Assembly: GCA_029721515.1 (NCBI GenBank) | Contig: CM056550.1 | Span: forward strand, 19,963,119 to 20,027,118 | Reading direction: 5' to 3' | DNA: 64,000 bases | From: Synanceia verrucosa | Lineage: Eukaryota; Chordata; Actinopteri; Perciformes; Synanceiidae | In this document: positions 11,101 through 22,600 of the stretch, in pieces | Position numbering within the stretch: position 1 is the stretch's first letter | Layout: each line of letters starts with the position of its first letter | Notes under the pieces: generated by a model | Databases searched by the model: none | Seen by the model: only the letters and a program-made list of their open reading frames with translations | What the model was told of the DNA's origin: nothing | Made by a program: the position numbers and the translations under genes

Positions 11101-12873
11101 TGTTATAGTGTCCTGAATAATTTCATGCCAAAAATATCGAAATATCTTGGAAAACAAACAGTTTTTAGAGCATGCTGAAAATTGCAAAGAAAAAAGTCAT
11201 ACTATAGTATGTCAAAAAAGACAAAAAATCAAAAATTTTAAAATGTGCTAAAATGTCATCAAAATGACTTGTTATAGTGTCCTGAATAATTTCTTGCCAA
11301 AAATTTCGAAATATTTTGTGAAAAAAACAGTTTTTATAGCATGCTGAAAATTGACATAAAATGTCATACTATAGTGTGTCAAAAAGTCAAAAATGAAAAA
11401 ATTAAAATGTGCTAAAATATCATCAAAATGACTTGTTATAGTGTCCTGAATAATTTCATGCCAAAATATCGAAATATCTTGGGAATCAAACAGTTTTTAT
11501 AGCATGCTGAAAATTGACATAAAATGTCATACTATAGTATGTCAAAAAGTCAAAAATGAAAAAATTTAAATGTGCTAAAATGTCATCAAAATGACTTGTT
11601 ATAGTGTCCTGAATAATTTCATGCCAAAATATCGAAATATCTTGGGAAACAAACAGTTTTTATAGCATGCTGAAAATTGCCCCAAAAAGTCATACTATAG
11701 TATGTCAAAAAGTCAAAAATGAAAAAATTTAAATGTGCTAAAATGTCATCAAAATGACTTGTTATAGTGTCCTGAATAATTTCATGCCAAAATGTCGAAA
11801 TATCTTGTGAAAAACAGTTTTTATAGCATGCTGAAAATTGACATAAAATGTCATACTATAGTATGTCAAAAAGTCAAAATGAAAAAATTTAAATGTGCTA
11901 AAATGTCATCAAAATGACTTGTTATAGTGTCCTGAATAATTTTATGCCAAAAATGTCGAAATATCTTGTGAAAAACAGTTTTTATAGCATGCTGAAAATT
12001 GACATAAAATGTCATACTATAGTATGTCAAAAGTCAAAAATTAAAAAATTAAAATGTGCTAAAATGTCATCAAAATGACTTGTTATAGTGTCCTGAATAA
12101 TTTCATGCCAAAAATATCAAAATATCTTGGGAAACAAACAGTTTTTATAGCATGCTGAAAATTGCAAAAAAAGTCATACTATAGTATGTCAAAAAGACAA
12201 AAATCAAAAATTTAAAATGTGCTAAAATGTCATCAAAATGACTTGTTATAGTGTCCTGAATAATTTTATGCCAAAAATGTCGAAATATCTTGTGAAAAAC
12301 AGTTTTTATAGCATGCTGAAAATTGACATAAAATGTCATACTATAGTATGTCAAAAAGTCAAAAATGAAAAAATTAAAATATGCTAAAATGTCATCAAAA
12401 TGACTTGTTATAGTGTCCTGAATAATTTCATGCCAAAAATATCGAAATATCTTGGGAAACAAACAGTTTTTATAGCATGCTGAAAATTGACATAAAATGT
12501 CATACTATAGTATGTCAAAAAAGTCAAAAATGAAAAAATTTAAATGTGCTAAAATGTCATCAAAATGACTTGTTATAGTGTCCTGAATAATTTCATGCCA
12601 AAAATGTCGAAATATCTTGTGAAAAACAGTTTTTATAGCATGCTGAAAATTGACATAAAATGTCATACTATAGTATGTCAAAAGTCAAAAATGAAAAAAT
12701 TTAAATGTGCTAAAATGTCATCAAAATGACTTGTTATAGTGTCCTGAATAATTTCATGCCAAAAATGTCGAAATATCTCGTGAAAAAAACAGTTTTTATA
12801 GCATGCTGAAAATTGCCAAAAAGTCATACTATAGTATGTCAAAAAGTCAAAAATCTAAAATTTTAAAATGGGC
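11101..12873 (-). repeat. 11-monomer block, copy 1 (homopolymer-shortened)
   Basis: Eleven successive monomers with the same order of diagnostic variants as 14847-16671: cttggaaaac with gcaaag; ttcttgcc with a tatagtgtgtc palindrome variant; cttgggaatc; cttgggaaac with gcccc; cttgtg; ttttatgcc; atatcaaaatatcttggg with gcaaaa; ttttatgcc; cttgggaaac; cttgtg; ctcgtg with gccaaaaag and aatctaaaatttt. After about 11,376 the poly-A runs are consistently one base or more shorter than in copy 2, so the block is about 50 bp shorter. Confidence 0.85.
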
Positions 12874-14285
12874 TAAAATGTCATCAAAATGACTTGTTAT
12901 AGTGTCCTGAATAATTTCTTGAAAAATTTCGAAATATTTTGTGAAAAACAGTTTTTATAGCATGCTGAAAATTGACATAAAATGTCATACTATAGTATGC
13001 CAAAAAAGTCAAAAATGAAAAAATTAAAATGTGCTAAAATGTCATCAAAATGACTTGTTATAGTGTCCTGAATAATTTCATGCCAAAAATGTCAAAATAT
13101 CTCGTGAAAAACAGTTTTTATAGCATGCTGAAAATTGACATAAAATGTCATACTATAGTATGTCAAAAAGTCAAAAATGAAAAAACTTAAATGTGCTAAA
13201 ATGTCATCAAAATGACTTGTTATAGTGTCATTAATTATTTCATGCCAAAAATATCGAAATATCTTGGGAAACAAACAGTTTTTATAGCATGCTGAAAATT
13301 GCAAAAAAAAAAAGTCATACTATAGTATGTCAAAAAATGAAAAAAATGAAAAAAATTAAAATGTGCTAAAATGTCATTAAAATGACTTGTTATAGTGTCC
13401 TGAATAATTTCATGCCAAAAATATCGAAATATCTTGGGAAACAAACAGTTTTTATAGCATGCTGAAAATTGACATAAAATGTCATACTATAGTATGTCAA
13501 AAAAGTCAAAAAATGAAAAAAATTTAAATGTGCTAAAATATCATCAAAATGACTTGTTATAGTGTCCTGAATAATTTCATGCCAAAAATATCGAAATATC
13601 TTGGGAATCAAACAGTTTTTATAGCATGCTGAAAATTGACATAAAATGTCATACTATAGTATGTCAAAAAAGTCAAAAAATTAAAAAAATTAAAATGTGC
13701 TAAAATGTCATCAAAATGACTTGTTATAGTGTCCTGAATAATTTCATGCCAAAAATATCGAAATATCTTGGGAAACAAAGAGTTTTTATAGCATGCTGAA
13801 AATTGCCCCCAAAAAAGTCATACTATAGTATGCAAAAAAATCAAAAAATGAAAAAAATTTAAATGTGCTAAAATGTCATCAAAATGACTTTTTATAGTGT
13901 CCTGAATAATTTCATGCCAAAAATGTCGAAATATCTTGTGAAAAAAAACAGTTTTTATAGCATGCTGAAAATTGACATAAAATGTCATACTATAGTATGT
14001 CAAAAAAGTCAAAAAAATGAAAAAAATTTAAATGTGCTAAAATGTCATCAAAATGACTTGTTATAGTGTCCTGAATAATTTCATGCCAAAAATGTCAAAA
14101 TATCTCGTGAAAAAAACAGTTTTTATAGCATGCTGAAAATTAACATAAAATGTCATACTATGTCAAAAAATGTCAAAAAATGAAAAAAATGAAAAAAATT
14201 TAAATGTGCTAAAATGTCATCAAAATGACTTGTTATAGTGTCCTGAATAATTTCATGCCAAAAATGTCGAAATATCTTGTGAAAA

Positions 14286-14567
14286 GAAGAAGAACTCCTT
14301 TATTAATCCCTCAAGGGGAAATTAGTAACTTTTTGTCAGTTGCACATTACACACACAAGTCATGAAACAAACACATGCACATGCATTAGAGGAGAGGTGT
14401 CAGAGTGAGGGGGCTGCCCCTTATCCAGGCGCCCCAAGCATTTGGGGGTTCGGTGCCTTGCTCAAGGGCACCTCTCCAGCTACCAGTCCACTCTCCACAT
14501 TTGGTCCAACCTGGACTTGAACTGGCGACCCTCCGATTCCCAGCCCAAGTCACTACAGACTGAGCTA
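14286..14567 (-). mobile_element. tRNA-derived SINE inserted in the satellite array
   Basis: This non-satellite insert splits a monomer between cttgtgaaaa and aacagtttttatagc. On the minus strand it starts with a tRNA-like head: A box TAGCTCAGTCTGTAG, then GGGAATCGGAGGG, then B box AGTTCAAGTCC. It continues with GTGCCCTTGAGCAAGGCACC, a motif common in percomorph repeats, and ends with a LINE-like tail AATTTCCCCTTGAGGGATTA, ataaagg and (TTC)n. The satellite's own A-run hides any target-site duplication. A single copy was seen, so it inserted after this part of the array formed or was not co-amplified. Confidence 0.85.
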
Positions 14568-14846
14568 AACAGTTTTTATAGCATCCTGAAAATTGACATA
14601 AAATGACATGCTATAGTATGTCAAAAAAGTCAAAAAATGAAAAAAAATTAAAATGTGCCAAAATATCATCAAAATTACTTGTTATAGTGTCCTGAATAAT
14701 TTCATGCAAAAAATGTCAAAATATCTCGTGAAAAAAACTGGTTTTATAGCATGCTGAAAATTGACATAAAATGTCATACTATAGTATGTCAAAAAAGTCA
14801 AAAAATGAAAAAAATTAAAATGTGCTAAAATGTCATCAAAATGACT

Positions 14847-16671
14847 TGTTATAGTGTCCTGAATAATTTCATGCCAAAAATATCGAAATATCTTGGAAAA
14901 CAAACAGTTTTTAGAGCATGCTGAAAATTGCAAAGAAAAAAGTCATACTATAGTATGTCAAAAAAGACAAAAAATCAAAAATTTTAAAATGTGCTAAAAT
15001 GTCATCAAAATGACTTGTTATAGTGTCCTGAATAATTTCTTGCCAAAAATTTCGAAATATTTTGTGAAAAAAACAGTTTTTATAGCATGCTGAAAATTGA
15101 CATAAAATGTCATACTATAGTGTGTCAAAAAAGTCAAAAAATGAAAAAAATTAAAATGTGCTAAAATATCATCAAAATGACTTGTTATAGTGTCCTGAAT
15201 AATTTCATGCCAAAAATATCGAAATATCTTGGGAATCAAACAGTTTTTATAGCATGCTGAAAATTGACATAAAATGTCATACTATAGTATGTCAAAAAAG
15301 TCAAAAAATGAAAAAAATTTAAATGTGCTAAAATGTCATCAAAATGACTTGTTATAGTGTCCTGAATAATTTCATGCCAAAAATATCGAAATATCTTGGG
15401 AAACAAACAGTTTTTATAGCATGCTGAAAATTGCCCCCAAAAAAGTCATACTATAGTATGTCAAAAAAGTCAAAAAATGAAAAAAATTTAAATGTGCTAA
15501 AATGTCATCAAAATGACTTGTTATAGTGTCCTGAATAATTTCATGCCAAAAATGTCGAAATATCTTGTGAAAAAAAACAGTTTTTATAGCATGCTGAAAA
15601 TTGACATAAAATGTCATACTATAGTATGTCAAAAAAGTCAAAAAATGAAAAAAATTTAAATGTGCTAAAATGTCATCAAAATGACTTGTTATAGTGTCCT
15701 GAATAATTTTATGCCAAAAATGTCGAAATATCTTGTGAAAAAAACAGTTTTTATAGCATGCTGAAAATTGACATAAAATGTCATACTATAGTATGTCAAA
15801 AAAGTCAAAAAATTAAAAAAATTAAAATGTGCTAAAATGTCATCAAAATGACTTGTTATAGTGTCCTGAATAATTTCATGCCAAAAATATCAAAATATCT
15901 TGGGAAACAAACAGTTTTTATAGCATGCTGAAAATTGCAAAAAAAAAAAAGTCATACTATAGTATGTCAAAAAAGACAAAAAATCAAAAATTTTAAAATG
16001 TGCTAAAATGTCATCAAAATGACTTGTTATAGTGTCCTGAATAATTTTATGCCAAAAATGTCGAAATATCTTGTGAAAAAAACAGTTTTTATAGCATGCT
16101 GAAAATTGACATAAAATGTCATACTATAGTATGTCAAAAAAGTCAAAAAATGAAAAAAATTAAAATGTGCTAAAATATCATCAAAATGACTTGTTATAGT
16201 GTCCTGAATAATTTCATGCCAAAAATATCGAAATATCTTGGGAAACAAACAGTTTTTATAGCATGCTGAAAATTGACATAAAATGTCATACTATAGTATG
16301 TCAAAAAAGTCAAAAAATGAAAAAAATTTAAATGTGCTAAAATGTCATCAAAATGACTTGTTATAGTGTCCTGAATAATTTCATGCCAAAAATGTCGAAA
16401 TATCTTGTGAAAAAAAACAGTTTTTATAGCATGCTGAAAATTGACATAAAATGTCATACTATAGTATGTCAAAAAAGTCAAAAAATGAAAAAAATTTAAA
16501 TGTGCTAAAATGTCATCAAAATGACTTGTTATAGTGTCCTGAATAATTTCATGCCAAAAATGTCGAAATATCTCGTGAAAAAAAACAGTTTTTATAGCAT
16601 GCTGAAAATTGCCAAAAAGTCATACTATAGTATGTCAAAAAAGTCAAAAAATCTAAAATTTTAAAATGTGC
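14847..16671 (-). repeat. 11-monomer block, copy 2 (full-length homopolymers)
   Basis: Partner of 11101-12873, with the same order of eleven monomer variants, including the rare palindrome variant tatagtgtgtc (15115; partner at 11371). Here the A-runs are six to seven long (aaaaaagtcaaaaaatgaaaaaaatt), where copy 1 has five to six. Parts of the variant order recur at 17.2-18.1 kb and 19.35-19.9 kb, so the block is part of a wider higher-order pattern. Confidence 0.83.
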
Positions 16672-19600
16672 TAAAATGTCATCAAAATGACTTTTTATAG
16701 TGTCCTGAATAATTTCATGCCAAAAATGTCGAAATATCTTGTGAAAAAAAACAGTTTTTATAGCATGCTGAAAATTGACATAAAATGTCATACTATAGTA
16801 TGTCAAAAAAGTCAAAAAAATGAAAAAAATTTAAATGTGCTAAAATGTCATCAAAATGACTTGTTATAGTGTCCTGAATAATTTTATGCCAAAAATGTCG
16901 AAATATCTTGTGAAAAAAACAGTGTTTATAGCATGCTGAAAATTGACATAAAATGTCATACTATAGTATGTCAAAAAAGTCAAAAAATTAAAAAAATTAA
17001 AATGTGCTAAAATGTCATCAAAATGACTTGTTATAGTGTCCTGAATAATTTCATGCCAAAAATATCGAAATATCTTGGGAAACAAACAGTTTTTAGAGCA
17101 TGCTGAAAATTGCAAAAAAAAAAGTCATACTATAGTATGTCAAAAAAGTCAAAAAATGTCAAAAAATTAAAATGTGCTAAAATGTCATCAAAATGACTTG
17201 TTATAGTGTCCTGAATAATTTCATGCCAAAAATGTCGAAATATCTTGTGAAAAAAACAGTTTTTATAGCATGCTGAAAATTGACATAAAATGTCATACTA
17301 TAGTATGTCAAAAAAGTCAAAAAATGAAAAAAATTAAAATGTGCTAAAATATCATCAAAATGACTTGTTATAGTGTCCTGAATAATTTCATGCCAAAAAT
17401 ATCGAAATATCTTGGGAAACAAACAGTTTTTATAGCATGCTGAAAATTGACATAAAATGTCATACTATAGTATGTCAAAAAAGTCAAAAAATGAAAAAAA
17501 TTTAAATGTGCTAAAATGTCATCAAAATGACTTGTTATAGTGTCCTGAATAATTTCATGCCAAAAATGTCGAAATATCTTGTGAAAAAAAACAGTTTTTA
17601 TAGCATGCTGAAAATTGACATAAAATGTCATACTATAGTATGTCAAAAAAGTCAAAAAATGAAAAAAATTTAAATGTGCTAAAATGACTTGTTATAGTGT
17701 CCTGAATAATTTCATGCCAAAAATGTCGAAATATCTCGTGAAAAAAAACAGTTTTTATAGCATGCTGAAAATTGCCAAAAAGTCATACTATAGTATGTCA
17801 AAAAAGTCAAAAAATCTAAAATTTTAAAATGTGCTAAAATGTCATCAAAATGACTTGTTATAGTGTCCTGAATAATTTCTTGCCAAAAATTTCGAAATAT
17901 TTTGTGAAAAAAACAGTTTTTATAGCATGCTGAAAATTGACATAAAATGTCATACTATAGTATGCCAAAAAAGTCAAAAAATGAAAAAAATTAAAATGTG
18001 CTAAAATGTCATCAAAATGACTTGTTATAGTGTCCTGAATAATTTCATGCCAAAAATGTCAAAATATCTCGTGAAAAAAACAGTTTTTATAGCATGCTGA
18101 AAATTGACATAAAATGTCATACTATAGTATGTCAAAAAAGTCAAAAAATGAAAAAAACTTAAAATGTGCTAAAATGTCATCAAAATGACTTGTTATAGTG
18201 TCCTGAATAATTTCATGCCAAAAATATTGAAATATCTTGGGAAACAAACAGTTTTTATAGCATGCTGAAAATTGCCGCAAAAAACGTCATACTATAGTAT
18301 GTCAAAAAAGTCAAAAAATGAAAAAAATTAAAATGTGCTAAAATGTCATCAAAATGACTTGTTATAGTGTCCTGAATAATTTCATGCCAAAAATATCGAA
18401 ATATCTTGGAAAACAAACAGTTTTTAGAGCATGCTGAAAATTGCAAAGAAAAAAGTCATACTATAGTATGTCAAAAAAGTCAAAAAATTAAAAAAATTAA
18501 AATGTGCTAAAATGTCATTAAAATGACTTGTTATAGTGTCCTGAATAATTTCATGCCAAAAATATCGAAATATCTTGGGAAACAAACAGTTTTTATAGCA
18601 TGCTGAAAATTGCAAAAAAAAAAGTCATACTATAGTATGTCAAAAAAGACAAAAAAATCAAAAATTTTAAAATGTGCTAAAATGTCATCAAAATGACTTG
18701 TTATAGTGTCCTGAATAATTTCTTGCCAAAAATTTCGAAATATTTTTGAAAACAGTTTTATAGCATGCTGAAAATTGACATAAAAAAGTCAAAAAATGAA
18801 AAAAATTTGAATGTGCTAAAATGTCATCAAAATGACTTGTTATAGTGTCCTGAATAATTTCATGCCAAAAATGTCGCAATATCTTGTGAAAAAAAACAGT
18901 TTTTATAGCATGCTGAAAATTGACATAAAATGTCATACTATAGTATGTCAAAAAAGTCAAAAAATGAAAAAAATTTAAATGTGCTAAAATGTCATCAAAA
19001 TGACTTGTTATAGTGTCCTGAATAATTTCATGCCAAAAATGTCGAAATATCTTGTGAAAAAAAACAGTTTTTATAGCATGCTGAAAATTGACATAAAATG
19101 TCATACTATAGTATGTCAAAAAAGTCAAAAAATTAAAAAAATTAAAATGTGCTAAAATGTCATCAAAATGACTTGTTATAGTGTCCTGAATAATTTCATG
19201 CCAAAAATATCGAAATATCTTGGGAAACAAACAGTTTTTAGAGCATGCTGAAAATTGCAAAAAAAAAAAAGTCATACTATAGTATGTCAAAAAAGTCAAA
19301 AAATCTAAAATTTTAAAATGTGCTAAAATGTCATCAAAATGACTTGTTATAGTGTCCTGAATAATTTTATGCCAAAAATGTCGAAATATCTTGTGAAAAA
19401 AACAGTTTTTATAGCATGCTGAAAATTGACATAAAATGTCATACTATAGTATGTCAAAAAAGTCAAAAAATGAAAAAAATTAAAATGTGCTAAAATATCA
19501 TCAAAATGACTTGTTATAGTGTCCTGAATAATTTCATGCCAAAAATATCGAAATATCTTGGGAAACAAACAGTTTTTATAGCATGCTGAAAATTGACATA

Positions 19601-22600
19601 AAATGTCATACTATAGTATGTCAAAAAAGTCAAAAAATGAAAAAAATTTAAATGTGCTAAAATGTCATCAAAATTACTTGTTATAGTGTCCTGAATAATT
19701 TCATGCCAAAAATGTCGAAATATCTTGTGAAAAAAAACAGTTTTTATAGCATGCTGAAAATTGACATAAAATGTCATACTATAGTATGTCAAAAAAGTCA
19801 AAAAATGAAAAAAATTTAAATGTGCTAAAATGACTTGTTATAGTGTCCTGAATAATTTCATGCCAAAAATGTCGAAATATCTCGTGAAAAAAAACAGTTT
19901 TTATAGCATGCTGAAAATTGCCAAAAAGTCATACTATAGTATGTCAAAAAGTCAAAAATCTAAAAATTAAAATGTGCTAAAATGTCATCAAAATGACTTG
20001 TTATAGTGTCCTGAATAATTTCTTGCCAAAAATTTCGAAATATATTGTGAAAAAAACAGTTTTTATAGCATGCTGAAAATTGACATAAAATGTCATACTA
20101 TAGTATGCCAAAAAGTCAAAAAATGAAAAAATTTTAAAATGTGCTAAAATGTCATCAAAATGACTTGTTATAGTGTCCTGAATAATTTCATGCAAAAATG
20201 TCAAAATATCTCGTGAAAAAAACAGTTTTTATAGCATGCTGAAAATTGACATAAAATGTCATACTATAGTATGTCAAAAAGTCAAAAATGAAAAAATTAA
20301 AATGTGCTAAAATGTCATCAAAATGACTTGTTATAGTGTCCTGAATAATTTCATCCCAAAAATATCAAAATAACTTGGGAAACAAACAGTTTTTATAGCA
20401 TGCTGAAAATTGCATAAAAAACGTCATACTATAGTATGTCAAAAAGTCAAAAATGAAAAAATTAAAATGTGCTAAAATGTCATCAAAATGACTTGTTATA
20501 GTGTCCTGAATAATTTCATGCCAAAAATATCGAAATATCTTGGAAAACAAACAGTTTTTAGAGCATGCTGAAAATTGCAAAGAAAAAAGTCATACTATAG
20601 TATGTCAAAAAAGTCAAAAAATGAAAAAAATTAAAATGTGCTAAAATGTCATTAAAATGACTTGTTATAGTGTCCTGAATAATTTCATGCCAAAAATATC
20701 GAAATATCTTGGGAAACAAACAGTTTTTAGAGCATGCTGAAAATTGCAAAAAAAAAGTCATACTATAGTATGTCAAAAAAGACAAAAAATCAAAAATTTT
20801 AAAATGTGCTAAAATGTCATCAAAATGACTTGTTATAGTGTCCTGAATAATTTCTTGCCAAAAATTTCGAAATATTTTTGAAAAAACAGTTTTTATAGCA
20901 TGCTGAAAATTGACATAAAAAAGTCAAAAAATGAAAAAAATTTGAATGTGCTAAAATGTCATCAAAATGACTTGTTATAGTGTCCTGAATAATTTCATGC
21001 CAAAAATGTCGCAATATCTTGTGAAAAAAAACAGTTTTTATAGCATGCTGAAAATTGACATAAAATGTCATACTATAGTATGTCAAAAAAGTCAAAAAAT
21101 GAAAAAAATTTAAATGTGCTAAAATGTCATCAAAATGACTTGTTATAGTGTCCTGAATAATTTCATGCCAAAAATGTCGAAATATCTTGTGAAAAAAAAC
21201 AGTTTTTATAGCATGCTGAAAATTGACATAAAATGTCATACTATAGTATGTCAAAAAAGTCAAAAAATGAAAAAAATTTAAATGTGCTAAAATGTCATCA
21301 AAATGACTTGTTATAGTGTCCTGAATAATTTCATGCCAAAAATGTCGAAATATCTCGTGAAAAAAAACAGTTTTTATAGCATGCTGAAAATTGCCAAAAA
21401 GTCATACTATAGTATGTCAAAAAAGTCAAAAAATCTAAAATTTTAAAATGGGCTAAAATGTCATCAAAATGACTTGTTATAGTGTCCTGAATAATTTCTT
21501 GCGAAAAATTTCGAAATATTTTGTGAAAAAAACAGTTTTTATAGCATGCTGAAAATTGACATAAAATGTCATACTATAGTATGCCAAAAAAGTCAAAAAA
21601 TGAAAAAAATTAAAATGTGCTAAAATGTCATCAAAATGACTTGTTATAGTGTCCTGAATAATTTCATGCAAAAAATGTCAAAATATCTCGTGAAAAAAAC
21701 AGTTTTTATAGCATGCTGAAAATTGACATAAAATGTCATACTATAGTATGTCAAAAAAGTCAAAAAATGAAAAAAACTTAAAATGTGCTAAAATGTCATC
21801 AAAATGACTTGTTATAGTGTCCTGAATAATTTCATGCCAAAAATATCGAAATATCTTGGGAAACAAACAGTTTTTATAGCATGCTGAAAATTGCAAAAAA
21901 AAAAAGTCATACTATAGTATGTCAAAAAAAAAAAAATCAAAAATTTTAAAATGTGCTAAAATGTCATCAAAATGACTTGTTATAGTGTCCTGAATAATTT
22001 TATGCCAAAAATGTCGAAATATCTTGTGAAAAAAACAGTTTTTATAGCATGCTGAAAATTGACATAAAATGTCATACTATAGTATGTCAAAAAAGTCAAA
22101 AAATGAAAAAAATTAAAATGTGCTAAAATATCATCAAAATGACTTGTTATAGTGTCCTGAATAATTTCATGCCAAAAATATCGAAATATCTTGGGAAACA
22201 AACAGTTTTTATAGCATGCTGAAAATTGACATAAAATGTCATACTATAGTATGTCAAAAAAGTCAAAAAATGAAAAAAATTTAAATGTGCTAAAATATCA
22301 TCAAAATGACTTGTTATAGTGTCCTGAATAATTTCATGCCAAAAATATCGAAATATCTTGGGAATCAAACAGTTTTTATAGCATGCTGAAAATTGACATA
22401 AAATGTCATACTATAGTATGTCAAAAAAGTCAAAAAATTAAAAAAATTAAAATGTGCTAAAATGTCATCAAAATGACTTGTTATAGTGTCCTGAATAATT
22501 TCCTGCCAAAAATATTGAAATATCTTGGGAAACAAACAGTTTTTATAGCATGCTGAAAATCGCCGCAAAAAACGTCATACTATAGGATGTCAAAAAAGTC

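Noticed and set aside
14510..14570. tRNA gene on the minus strand
   Set aside because: A and B boxes are present but the cloverleaf is not, and a SINE body and tail follow; it is the head of a SINE. The same applies to 41100-41167.
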